Assembly (NCBI RefSeq): GCF_014839835.1
Contig: NC_071644.1
Coordinates: 7,541,266-7,605,265, forward strand
Direction: 5' to 3'
Length of the DNA stretch: 64,000 nt
From: Dryobates pubescens
Taxonomy: Eukaryota > Chordata > Aves > Piciformes > Picidae
Every line of letters starts with the position of its first letter. Position 1 is the first letter of the stretch. Below are positions 44,701 to 57,200 of this stretch, in pieces. The notes under the pieces are model-generated. The model made no database searches and was not told where the DNA came from. It saw only the letters and a list, made by a program, of their open reading frames with translations. The position numbers and the translations under genes are program-made.

Positions 44701-45412
44701 CTCCACACTCATCAATTGCTCCTGTAGCTTGCCCTGGTCAGAAGATGCTCATCCTGTGTGAGTCTCAGTCAAGTCAGGGAGAGGTGAGGATTGTGGTCTG
44801 GAGGGATGCTGCTGGCTTCAGAGTGCAGGATGCAACTAGGACAGCCTCAGGCTGGGCAAGCAGCAGGAGGTGCCTGGAAGCAGGAGCTGCCTGGGAACAG
44901 GAGCTGTCACTTACAGTAAAGTTTAAAAATAAACCAAATCTAATTATTTTCCAGGCTGTTTTTTCCTGCTTCCACCTATCCCAGCAGGACTTAGAGGCAG
45001 ATAAAGGCTGAAATCTCTCCAGGGTGCGAGGCTGAATGGCATTCACGTCCATAAAGCCACAATCAAGGGAATTACTCTAAGATGAGCAACCCTTCCGTGG
45101 AAATAGTTCCTTGGGAAGTGAGTAATGGAAGGAAATCTTCTCTGTGTACCCACCAGCTGCAGGCAGGGGCCTGTGGACTTGCATCTGTGAGCCCTGGGAA
45201 CAGGACCCAGAGCATTTCCAGCCCAGTGCCTTTGCAGTCGTTTTCTCTCTGAGCAGGTCCCTGGGCAGTGGGGCAGAAGGATGGCAGGGCAGGAGCATCA
45301 GCTCAGCATCAGAGAAGCAGATGGTTTGCAGTGGGACCACCTCTGCTTCTTCCAGCCCACCCCTTCCACATCCCAGGTCCAGAAGAGAACCAGAACACAA
45401 AACATATTCACC

Positions 45413-45558
45413 GGCTCCCATCCCTGGAGCTGTTCAAGTCCAGGCTGGATGAGGTCTTGAGCAAGCTGGGCTGGTGGGAGGTGTCCCTGCCCATGGCAGG
45501 GGGTTGGGACTGGCTGAGCTTTGAGGTCCCTTCCAACCTAACCCATTCTAGGAATCTA
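45413..45558 (+). mobile_element. CR1 3' end fragment
   Basis: GAGCTGTTCAAGTCCAGGCT and TGCCCATGGCAGGGGGTTGG, then CCTTCCAACCTAACCCATTC. Confidence 0.88.
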
Positions 45559-46777
45559 TGAACAAGGATGCAACTGAAGAAGTTTGGAAACCCTTTTGCC
45601 TTCTTGGCTGCCATCAGGGCCAGCACAGCAGCAGCTGAACTCAGTGTGAACCTGTGCCATGAGAATGATTGAATGTGCTCAGGCTGGTGACTTAGATTGT
45701 GATGAGAGATTTGTTTTGCCATGTGTAACTTTTTCTTCTGGAAGCTCTCTTGCCAAATGAGGCTCCAGCCTGACAGCTTTGCTGCTGCAGTGCCTGCACT
45801 TCCCCCTGACCTCACCTTGAGTGCTGTCAGATAAGCACAGCTCTGACAGGGACAAGCCCAAAGCCCACTGAGTCAGAGGAGGAAGGCTGCTCTGGGTTTC
45901 AAAGGGCAATGGTCAAGTTCACTCTGCCTGCTGTGGACAGCTGACATCCAGACTTGCTCCGGCGGGCTGGAATGTCAGGAACCCCTGCTCTGGGTGTCAG
46001 GGAAACCAGCTAGCAACAGCTCATGATCACTACAGCTCTTGCAGCAGGATCTGTGAGAGGATCTCACAAGTTAGATGGTGAGAGCAGGGCTGTCTGGCTC
46101 TGCCTGGGCTGTCTTCTTCCAGCCTGCATGGGTGAGGCTGTCACTCAGACAGGGTCTGAGTGCTACATGGGGCTGAGCTACCTCCAGCATCTAGCTGGGG
46201 GTGTTCATGCTGACTGCAGGGACAAGATGAGCTTCAAAAGACCCTTCCAAGCCAATGCAATGTGTCATACAACCTGACACTGCAAAACCCCTTCATGATG
46301 GAGCTGGGGGAAACACAAAGCAGTGCCCAGGAAGTTTAGCTGTCTGCCTGACTCCCTGGCTCCTCGTTGGGATCTGATTTCTTGGGCCTCTTTTGATTTT
46401 CCATTTGGCTGATGAGTTTGGATGCAACTTTTTCCCCCCCACCCCTCACAGCTCCTTGGCTCCTATCTCCTGTTCACTAATTTTACAGTTCCCAGGAGGA
46501 AAGAGAAAATCAAATGGAGGAAATATTGCTCACCAGTTGTAGAACTCCCCCCACCAAGGCTTCCAAACTTTCCTCCTCTGCTCCTTTTTAGCCTGTCTTG
46601 TTGGGCCCAAAGGGATTTGGTTGAGTGCTCTCTTCATAATTGGGTGTGACTTTCCAGCTTTGCTGGTAACCTCTTGGATCTGTCTAGGCACATGCTAAAT
46701 CCTAAAGTGAGAGGAAAAAAAGGGAAAGGGAATATTCTCATCTCCACCTGATGAGTGGGAGCCATCAGCAGGAGAGA
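45559..46777. other. Intergenic, nothing recognised
   Basis: Unique-looking sequence upstream of VWA1 with no recognised exon or repeat. Confidence 0.45.
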
Positions 46778-46972
46778 AGCCAAAAGCAGAGCCATGGACA
46801 GCAGGAGAGGAGCCAAAAGCAGAGCCATGGACAGCAGGAGTGGAGCCAAAAGCAGAGCCATGGACAGCAGGAGTGGAGCCAAAAGCAGAGCCATGGACAG
46901 CAGGAGAGGAGCCAAAAGCAGAGCCATGGACAGCAGGAGAGGAGCCAAAAGCAGAGCCATGGACAGCAGGAC
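46778..46972. repeat. 33-bp minisatellite, 6 copies
   Basis: AGCCAAAAGCAGAGCCATGG then ACAGCAGGAGAGG, units at 46778 and every 33 bp. Variants are AGAGG and AGTGG only. About 1.2 kb upstream of the VWA1 start codon. Confidence 0.95.
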
Positions 46973-47149
46973 AACCAGGAGAAGGGGAAGCGTGTTTGGT
47001 CCAGGTTCTCTTCTGGCACATCTCCTGCATCCAGGGCTGTGAAGGTTGAACCTGGGGTCTTTGGTGCATGTGCTCTGCCAGGAAGGTGTTTGTCACGGGT
47101 TTATCTTTAGGGTTGTGAGTCCCCTTTGACTCAGAAGTCACAGACTTTG

Positions 47150-48137
47150 AGAACCTATTTAGCCCAAGGGGAGCTCTCCGTGGGCATCAGCAGGCTGCTG
47201 CACGTACCAGCTGCACCGCAGCCTTTGCTTCGAGCCCGTTCCTCCTCGGCTGCCGCTCCTCACCTCAGCCCTGCTGGCTTCCCGCCGGCTCTGCGTCGCC
47301 TGGGGACTCCTGCAGCAGCTCTTCTCCGGGGTAAAGCAGTGAGGGGTGGCTGCGGGGGGTGGGTGGCTGCTGGCACCTCTGGTGTCTGGCCGTGGGGCAG
47401 CGCAGGGGCAGGGAGACGCTGGGTAGCGCTAGGACCTGGAGGAATGCTCAGCCTGCCTCCTCCCAGAAGATTAGCCAATATTCCCAGGGCAGGGCATGGC
47501 TCCCCAGCCTTGCTACTTTTTCTTTCCTTTATATCCGTGGTTTTCCTTCTTCTAGTTCATTCCAGAGCGGAGCAGCTTTGGAGTTCTCTCAGCTTTGTTT
47601 TTTTTTTCTTTGCTCTTTTTTCTCTCCTCCCCCTTCCCCCCCCCCCCTTTACCTCCTCCCCCCCCAACCCCCCCCGGTCGCTGGACTGCTGCCAGGGTCT
47701 TGCAGGGCCAAAGTTTTATCTCCAAGGATATATTTCTTGAACCAGCCCAGCTGCACTCAGACTGCCTGCAACTGAATCTGCGCTCCCGGGGCAAGTTTAA
47801 CTCGGGAGAGGAACAGCAGCAGGGGTGCTGTGTGTGCCTCTCCTCCAGCTATTCCTGTCAAGATGGATTTATGACTTTAGAAGGAGTACAGGAGGAGGTG
47901 GAGGGGTGGGGGGGAGAGAAGGAAGGGAAATTGCCTACAGGAGCCAGAGCTTACACCAGAGCCCAGCAAAACACACGTCAAGGAGCAGCCGGATCTCACG
48001 GCATGAGCAGCGCAGGAGCGGGACCCTGAGATCGGCTGGATCCTTGCACGTAATATGACTGATCTTAAGCCTTTCATCTGCCTCCACAGAGCCCAGCTTC
48101 TGGATTTAAGGTAGTTTGCCCAGCACCAGGCTTTGCT
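47150..48137 (+). promoter_or_regulatory. VWA1 promoter and 5'UTR region
   Basis: GC content and CpG rise at 47190-47470 and again at 47760-48050, just before the VWA1 ATG. Between them (47597-47682) is a pyrimidine tract with C runs up to 13. The start of transcription cannot be fixed. A TTTATATC sequence at 47529 is a weak TATA candidate. Confidence 0.55.
47597..47682. other. Poly-T/poly-C tract upstream of VWA1
   Basis: A run of T and TC followed by several C runs (up to 13), about 460-540 bp before the ATG. The minus strand would be strongly G-rich. Confidence 0.8.
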
Positions 48138-48210
48138 ATGTTGGCCAAGACAGCTCTTTCTCTTGGTCTGTGGCTGCAGCTGGCTGTGGGACAGAACACA
48201 CCTGAGAGAG
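48138..48210 (+). CDS. VWA1: VWA1 exon 1 (signal peptide)
   Basis: 73 coding nt: start codon, hydrophobic signal peptide, then QNTPER and the first base of a Gly codon, at a GTGAGTG donor. Confidence 0.93.
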
Positions 48211-51200
48211 GTGAGTGCCTGGAAAAGCCAAGGCTTCCCCTCCTGCTTCCCCCCTCTCCATGCCTCCTGCTCCTCACAGCTTCTCACCAAACCTTTGCAA
48301 GGGAAAAGCTGCTCTTTTACTGCTGCTCTGGGTGCAGGATTGATACTTGTCTGTTCCTTTGCTGGCAGGAGGACCAACCCAAAAGGTCTCAGAGTGCTGT
48401 ATTGGAAAGGATTTTTATCTTGCTTGTTTCCATGGTTGCTTCAGAACTGTGCAGTTTAGTGCAAGCATGGAAAATTCCTGACCCCCCCCTCCCCTGCTAA
48501 CCTGTGTGCTGCACACATTGATCCAGAGAAGCAGGACCAGACAGGGGCACGGTACCTGTCCTTCTCTTGCTAATCTCTCTAATCCAGTTGTTGTGTTTCC
48601 TCTTTAAAATGCTTGCTCTTGGATGCTGTTCAAGTCTGACAGCAGGGGAAGGCACATGGAGGAGCTGAGTGTCTCACCTCTGGTTCCTGAGCTTGAGGAG
48701 CTGAGTGTCTCACCCCTGGTTCCTGCACTGGAGGAGCTCAGTGTCTCACCCCTGGTTCCTGCACTGGAGGAGCTCAGTGTCTCACCCCTGGTTCCTGCAC
48801 TGGAGGAGCTGAGTATCTCACCTCAGGCTCCTGCACCAGAGGAGCTGAGTATCTCACCTCTGGTTCCTGCACTGGAGGACCTGAGCATCTCACCCCAGGC
48901 TCCTGCACTGGAGGACCTGGGCATCTCACCCCTGGTTCCTGCACTGGAAGAGCTGAATATCTCACCTCTGGTTCCTTCACTGGAGGAGCTGAGTGTCTCA
49001 GCCCTGGTTCCTGAGCTGGAGGAGCTGAGCGTCTCACCCCTGGCCTCTGCACCTGGTGCTGGGCAAAAGGCTTAGCCCACAGGGTGGTGGCTGAGCTGAT
49101 AAATGGCTTCTGTCCTGCTTTGTGTTCAGAAGCAGCCAAAGGCTCTGTTTGACATGCAGCCCAGCGTGAGAGGAGAAGCGTCCCTCCTGTCTGTCTGCAC
49201 AGGAGGCCCTGGGACTGCAGCCCAGACTGCTGGGCTCTGATGCTGCCTGTGCTATGCAGAGCAGACTGTGTCTGTTGCTCAGATCCCCTGGCAGGGGGCT
49301 GGTTTCTGTCCCTCAGTGACCCAGAGCGGTTCAGGGATGGCACTGCTGCCTCTGGCATTGTCCCAGTGCTGGGTGTCCAGCAGTCATCTCCATGCTCCTG
49401 CATTTCTGCTGCCCTGGGATTCACGTGGCAGCTCCCCAGCCCCGGCAAAGAACAATGCTCAGACCTTCAGGGTACGTGCCCAAGCCAGCCATGGCTTTCC
49501 AGCAGGGTTGTGCCTTGCTCCAGAGGCAAAGCTGGGCATGTGGTGGCACTGCCATGCTGCCTGGGGCTCACCAGCTGCCAAGCAGCCTTCCAGAGGAAAT
49601 GAACCTGCTGGTGGGCAAGGTGCCCACTGCTCAGCAGCTTTGATGTGGGGGCCTCCCAGGTCCTCCCAAAGGCAGCTTTGAGCAAAGAGCCAGGCTGGCA
49701 GGGCTCCTGGGCAAGGGCTAGCTCTGGTCTGGAGGTGCTGTGGTGGTATGCCACGATCACAGGATGAGAGGAACTCTTTGAGAGGAGGACATGCAGGTGT
49801 GTAACTTGCTTTCCTAAGGCCTTGACTGGATGTGAACGATTGTGGCTTCATTCTCAGCTGCAGTGGCCAAGGTGAGGAAGCTCCTGGGCAGGCAGTGGTG
49901 CTCCTGCATGCTCTGCAGTGATGACCTTTTGCAGGGCAGTGGTTATTGACTTAGTGCAGCAAGGCACAAAGTGAAGGCAAGAGCACTTCACAAGCAGTTG
50001 CAGCACTTTCCTCTTTGAGTCCAGACTCAGCTCTCTGTTGCATCAGTGTAAAGTAGTCTGGGCTCTGATGAATGAAACTCAGATTGTCATTACCTGCTTA
50101 CTCTGGACTAGCAGCAGCAGCAAATGCTGGGGTGAGAATAAAGACACAACCCATGGCTTGCAGAGGGGGTCCTGCACTCACTGATCTCTGAAGCACAGCT
50201 CAGTGCCTGGCATGATTCCATGAGTCCAGGACTCTGGAGGCTCTAAATAAACCAGCAGAGCCAATGCAGCTCCTGAGAAGCTCAGAGGAGATGACAACCC
50301 AGCTCCCCTCCTACCAGGTGAATCTCTGGAGGGCTGCTCCTCACCCTGCAGCCTGTAGCCTGTGGCAAGGACGAGCTGGAAGCTGCAGAGGAGGTTTGGG
50401 GGGTTAGCCACACAAGTCCATTTTGCTCCTTCAGAAGGCAGGGGGTCCAGCTGCTCCCGTGGCACAGGACTCTCTCTGAGGTGGTTTGAAGTGTAAAGCA
50501 CCTCCTGGATGGCTTGCTGGGGTATCTCTCTTCCTGGGAAAGGTGATGTGGCTCTCCTCCTGCCTCTCACTGTGATCCCAAAGTGCCACAGGGAAGCACA
50601 GGCTGTGTCCTTCAGTCTCCAAGTCTGGCTCCACTCACAGGAGAACTTTTTCTCCTTGCATGGTCAGAGACTGAGAAGGGAAGACACATGTGGGAGTTCA
50701 AACATAGATAACCCAGGCAGGACATGAGCTTTTTTGGCTGTTCAGTGGTGGGGATGGTGCTGACTCCACCACCTCCCTGGCCAGCTCCAATCCCTGACCA
50801 CTCTTGGAGGGAAGATATTTTTCCTAACATCCAACCTGAACCCTGTGCTCAGCACTGCTGAGGCCACACCTGGAGTCCTGTGTCCAGTTCTGGGCCCCTC
50901 AGGTTAGGAAAGAGGTTGAGATGCTGGAAGGTGTCCAGAGAAGGGCAACAAAGCTGGGGAGGGGTCTGGAGCACAGCCCTGGGAGGAGAGGCTGAGGGAG
51001 CTGGGGTTGCTTAGCCTGCAGAAGAGAAGGCTCAGGGGAGACCTTCTTGCTCCCTACAACTCCCTGAAGGGAGGTTGGAGCCAGGTGGGGGTTGGTCTCT
51101 TCTGCCAGGCAAGCAGCACCAGAACAAGAGGACACAGTCTCAAGCTGTGCCAAGGGAGGTTTAGGCTGGATGTTAGGGAGAAGTTCTTCATAGAAAGAAA

Positions 51201-54200
51201 GATTGGCCATTGGGATGTGCTGCCCAGGGAGGTGGTGGAGTCCCCATCCCTGGAGGTGTTTAGGAAGAGACTGGATGGGGTGCTTGGTGCCATGGTTGAG
51301 TTGATGAGATGGTGCTGGGTGATGGGTTGGACTTGATGATCTCAAAGGTCTCTTCCAACCTGGTGAATTCTATTCTATTCTATTCTATTCTATTCTATTC
51401 TATTCTATTCTATTCTATTCTATTCTATTCTATTCTATTCTATTCCTCCCCTGGTGCAACTTGAGGCTGTTTCTTCCCATTCTAATGCTGGTTACTTGGG
51501 AGAAGAGACCAACCCCCACCTCACTCCAACCTCCTTTCAAGGAGCTGCAGAGAGTGAAAAAGACCTCCCCTCAACCTCCTTTTCTCCAGACTAAACATCC
51601 CCAAATTCCCTCAGCCCCTCAGAAGCAAAGGTCTGGCAGTTTGGAGGCAGGGAGCTGGTCATGGATGCTCCTTCTCTCAGCATCCTCTTGAATGTGCAAA
51701 GTCTTCATGTGGCACCTTGCCAAGCAGCCAGTCTTTGGTTGTTTTGTGTTGGGTTGGGGTTTTGTTTTGCTCTAAAGCAAGGGAACAGCTGGAAGAGAGC
51801 AGCTGCTTGCGTAAGGCAGGGATTTACTGGCAGCAAATCTCCACAGCCCCACCTCTGGCACCCCTGGCCCTGTTTGTATTGAATGAAGGTCAAAGGAGCA
51901 GCAAGAAAGATGAAGGAATTGAAGACCTAGGAGGATGATGCTGGACATGTTGGAGTGTGTCCAGAGAAGGGCCACGAGGATGAGCAGAGGGCTGGTGCTG
52001 CTCTGCTGTGAGGACAGAGTGAGGGAGTTGGGGCTGTGCAGGCTGGAGACTCCAAGGAGACCTTATTCCAGTACCTGAAGGGGGCTACAAGAAAGCTGGG
52101 GAGGGACTTTTGAGGGGGTCAGGGAGGGATAGGACTGGGGGGCATGGAGCAAAACTAGAAGGGGGGAGAGTCAGATTGGATGTGAGGAAGAAGTTGTTCC
52201 CCAGGAGGGTGGTGAGAGCCTGGCACAGGCTGCCCAGGGAGGTGGTGGAAGCCTCCTGCCTGGAGGTGTTTGCAGCCAGGCTGGAGGTGGCTGTGAGCAA
52301 CCTGCTGTGCTGTGAGGTGTCCCTGCCCATGGCAGGGGGTTGGAGCTGGCTGAGCCTTGAGGTCCCTTCCAACCCTGACAGTTCTGTGATTCTGTGCTGG
52401 AGTGTGCAGCCACTTGAAGTGTTGCCACACTCCTGATCTAGTGAGATCCTTTGCCTGGAGCTCTCTTGGTTTGGTTGGTTTGTTTTTAATGGATCCTTTC
52501 TGCTGAAAAAAATCTGAACAGGAGGAATTTGTTTTCATCTTATCAGGGCTGAGCGTGGAGGAGAGGTAACTGTGATGGTATTTGCCTGCCTGAAGGATTA
52601 GCCTCCTGCTCCACCCACAGACAAGCCCTTTAGCTCCAAAATATACACCTGCCCCCCAAAGGAGCTGGTGCTTTTGTTAACCAGTTGCTAACCAGTCGTT
52701 GTTCACCAATGCTTTTGCCCCTCCAGGCAGAGCACTGTGGCGTCAGGATGCAGCTGCAGAGCCTCCTAATGCACACAGCTAATTCCAGCATCGTGTGGAG
52801 GCTCAAGCCAGGGTTTAAAGGATGCTGACACCATTGGAACAGGCTGCCCAGGGAGGTGGTGGAGGCACCATCCCTGGAGGTGCTCAAGAAATGGATGGAC
52901 ATGTCACCTGGGACATGGTTTGGCAGTCAGGGTGGTGTTGGGTTGATGGTTGGACTCAATGACCTTGGACTCAATGACCTTGGAGGTCTTTTCCAGCTGA
53001 AGCACTTCACTGTATCACAGTATCACCAAGGTTGGAAGAGACCTCAAAGGTCATCGAGTCCAACCTGTGATTCTGTGATCGTGCCCAGCTCCCTGGGTGC
53101 CCCAGAGCTGCAGGGTGCAGTCAGGAGGGCAGTTTGGCAGGGCCACAGCTCTTGAAGCTCTGTGAGCAGCTGTCCCATGCTGGCTGTTCCCCCATGCAGG
53201 TAGTTCTGGCAGTATTGGGGATGTGCTTCCTCTGCTCTCTCCTGGTGCATCCCAACCTCCCTTCCCCAAGTGCCAGAGAGTGTGACCTTTGTGGTGGGTT
53301 GAAGTTTCCCCCCCCAGCATTAACTCTGCCAGACCAACTCAGCTAGAAGCAAATGACTGTAACTAATTTTTACAGGCATAGCCTAACCCCACCACAACCT
53401 TGTTTACCACTTGTGAGCAGTGTCCCCTGGCCATCCCTCCCTGCCCTGCCAGGGCCAGCAGCTTTCACAGCTGTTGCAACACTGGTGAGACAAGTGACCC
53501 TCCTCCAACTGCTGAGGGGCAGAGGGGACAACCCATCATTTCCTTCTGGGAGGCAGCACTCCTCTTGCCAAGATCTCTCACTGTGGCTTGCCAGCCAAGT
53601 CAGTGGCTTGTACTTCATCCAGCAGAGGGGAAAGCAGGAGCCATGGGGATGTGTGCCTGACTTGCTTCCTGCAGCCAGAAGCCCTCAGCAAAGCCCTTGC
53701 TGCTCTGCTGGAATGCCATGGGGAGGTTGGGATCTCTAGGAACCAGTGGCAGGGGCCTGCAGGTCACAGGTTCAGCTCTGCTGTGTGATGTGGTGGTGAA
53801 AGTGCCTGTGGCTAAGGGCAAGCTGGAAAGCTTGCTAGACTTCATTTTCTGCTCAGCTCTGACTGCCAAGCTGCTGGGTGTGTGTCTGGAGCACAGGCTG
53901 AGCTCTGCTGGGTCAGGCAGAGCTGGCTGTAATCCATGTGGGTTGCCAGCCTCACTCCTGCCCTCTCCTAGTATCTCTCCAAGCAGCTTTAATGTTCTCC
54001 ATCTCTGAAGGCTCCATCTGATTTCTCCTGTTGGTCCAGGAGCTCTGCTTTGCCTCTGCCATCCCAGGCAGCACCTAGCAGAGCAGGGTGGCTCCTGTGC
54101 TGCCTTGGTCTCTGCAGCAGCACAGTGACTGGTAGGCAGCATCTTCATTTGCACCTTCACAGAGCCTGTGTGCAAGAAGCCTCTGGCTTTCTCCCAGTGA

Positions 54201-57200
54201 CACCTGCAGTAAGTGTGGTCCTGACTCATGCATGTCCCTTCTGCCCCCCATCCTGAGGCCATTCCCAGGTCCCAATGGACCTTCTGCTGACATTCCTGAG
54301 CACACAGGCACCAACACTCTTGCTATGGGGCAAACCCAGGCACTTGTGCCCTAGTGGCACAGGGCAGCATCTGAATGGTGCCCAGGGAGGGACATAAAAA
54401 GCAGAGCAAAGACTGGCCAAGGACTGGCCAAGGGCAGGTTTAGGTTGGATGCTAGGCAAAAAACTCTTCTCTGAAAGGGTTGTCCAAGCCTTGAACAGGT
54501 TACCCAGGAGAGTGGTGGAGTCACCATCCCTGGAAGGGGTCTAAAGCTGGGTAGATGTGGTGCTGCAGGATGTGGTTTAGTGGTGACTTAAATGCCTTGG
54601 TCTGCTGGGTTAACAGTTGGACTTGGTGATCCTCTAGGTCCTTTCAAACCAAAATGATCCTGTGAAATTAAGACTGAGCAAAGAGGATCAGGCTTGAACA
54701 TCTCCACCTTCTGTTTCCCCACCCCTGAGCCCCTTGTGCTGCACCCTGACTGGCTCTGCTCTTGCTGGCTCATGATCTTCTCTGTGCTCGGGTTGTTAGG
54801 TTGCACTGCCAGGACCTGTGATAGACTCCTTGTACCCTGCCCTGCTGCTTCCCCTCCTCTTGGCTTTGCTATCTCATCTCTGCCTCTTCCTGGGGCTTAG
54901 CAAACCCCTGCTCCTCTCTGCCAGGCTCCTTGCTGTCTCTGGGCCTGCCCTGACACAGCTTTCTGCAGGGGCAGAGCAGTTTGCATGAGCTGTCTGCTTG
55001 GAGCAATTCATTCCACAGGAGCTTTGCCATTCAGTAGTCTACTGCCTTGTGGGTTTGGCTCCCACACAGGGCTCCAGCACTCAGCCACTGTGCTCCAGAG
55101 CCCACATTGCTTGGCCATCCCTCATTCCTGATAGAGGAGCTCAGAAGGGCAGGCAGGAGCTCCTGGTCCAAGGATTTCTGCTCCTGCCTTGCTCCTCAAA
55201 TCTGTCAGAAGGCGAAGTGGTGGTTAAAAGAATTCCCAAGTCATCACTGATATCCCAACTCCTGTGGAGCTCCCAAGCTGCAAGAGTGGGAGGAGGAGGA
55301 GTCCCCTGCATGCCTGTGCTTTCCACACAGCAGCTCCACTGAGATGGTTAGAAAGTGAGTCAGCTGGAGGGAGACTCCAGGCCACACCTGCAGCAGCAGG
55401 CTCTCCCTGCCACTTGGCATTCCTCTGCGTGAATGGGGCCGTGCAGCCCTCTGCCAGACACCTTGCTCCAGAGCCTCTTTGAGGTGGTCCCCTGAGACTG
55501 TCTGGGAGAGGAGGTCAGGATGTATTGAACAAGAAAGAGTGAAATCAGCCTGGCTTTGAAGAAGTGATCTGGGGAGGAGTCCCTCCACTCCAGACCTTCC
55601 TGCCAGCAGTGGTAGACATCAGGGAGCTTCCTGCCAGTCCTGTGTGGACTGCAGCCCTTGGACCAAGAGGCAGCCAGCTTTGAGAGGCAGCCACCCCTCC
55701 TGGGAGGGCAGATCCAGCAGTTTTCCTCATCAAGTTTCTTTATCATTTCCTTCTTTTCCAAACCCAGCTCATTTTCCTTCCAGGCACTGCTCTTGTCATG
55801 AGATGAGGATTTAGCTGCAAGTTGGTTGGGGCTCAAGAGCTGCTCCTGACCTCGGCAAGTTGCTCTTGGTCTTGCAATGAGCACTTTAAGGGCAACAAAG
55901 CTGGGGAGGGGTCTGGAGCACAGCCCTGGGAGGAGAGGCTGAGGGAGCTGGGGTTGCTTAGCCTGCAGAAGAGGAGGCTCAGGGGAGACCTTCTTGCTCT
56001 CTGCAACTCCCTGAAGGGAGGTTGGAGCCAGGTGGGGGTTGGGCTCTTCTCCCAGGCAAACAGCACCTGAACAAGAGGACACAGTCTCAAGCTGTGCCAG
56101 GGGAGGTTTAGGCTGGATGCTAGGAAGAAGTTCTTCCCAGCAAGAGAGATTGGGCACTGGAATGTGCTGCCCAAGGAGGTGGTGGAGTCCCCCTCACTGG
56201 AGGTGTTTAGGAAGAGACTGGATGGGGTGCTTGGTGCCATGGTTTAGTTGATCAGATGGTGCTGGGTGATAGGTTGGACTTGATGATCTCTGAGGTCTCT
56301 TCCAACCTGGTTCATTCTATTCTGTTCTATTCTATTCTATTCTGCTCTGCTCTGCTCTGCTCTGCTCTGTCCTATCCTATTTGCTTCCTCCTCTGGGACT
56401 GCTGCATGTCAGCCCGGAGCAGCAGCTCGGGATGGCAGAGGCTGCTCCCTGGAATGGGCACAGGGATCTGCTGGCTCAGGCTGGTGAGGAATGTTCCCAG
56501 CTCAGCCTGGTGTTGTGTAACAAGAGGTGTCAGGGAGAGCTGATGTGGCTCCAAGGCATTTTTTGTGTGCAGCAGGGAGAGCAGGATCCAGGACTTTCAG
56601 CTCTAGCCTGATTTCAGTGCTGGAGCTCCTGCCTCTTTCCTCTGCCCTGGCCTTTCAGTGTAGCTGTGAGGGGTTCATAACCTATCTAATGAGTCCTAAC
56701 CCTCCAGCATTAGCATCTCAAGCTGTTCATAAAGAGCTGTTGGTCAAACAGATGAGTCTTAAGCACTGGGGAGCTGTGGTGAGAAGCTCCTGGATATCTG
56801 GCAGCAGCACTAAGAACAAAGGCCAGGAGCCCTCACACTAGATGCCAACCATCACACAAATTAAAAGGGGCAGATCCTGAGGGGTCCACCCAGCAAAGTT
56901 GTCACTGAGTACTGAGGTTGGGCACCAGATAAGCAAGCTCTCCTAGCAGACCCCCGTGCAGGTCTGGGTTCACATCATTCCACTAACTCCTCTCCCCCTC
57001 TCCAGGTCCTCAGCCACCTGTTTCCAGCTCCGGAGGGGACCTCCTCTTCCTCCTGGACAGCTCTGGCAGCGTTTCCTACTATGAGTTCTCCAGGGTCAAG
57101 GAATTCATGTGGGACCTTCTGCAACCTTTCACCTTTGGCCCCACAGAGGTGCAGACCAGCATCATCCACATCAGCACGACGCCCACCATGGAGTTCCCTT

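Noticed and set aside
43665-45011. 448-codon open frame on plus, and 280-codon frame on minus
   Set aside because: Both cross the G/T-rich minisatellite. The protein is a simple Leu/Val/Gly/Phe/Trp (or Lys/Asn/Thr/Pro) repeat caused by composition.
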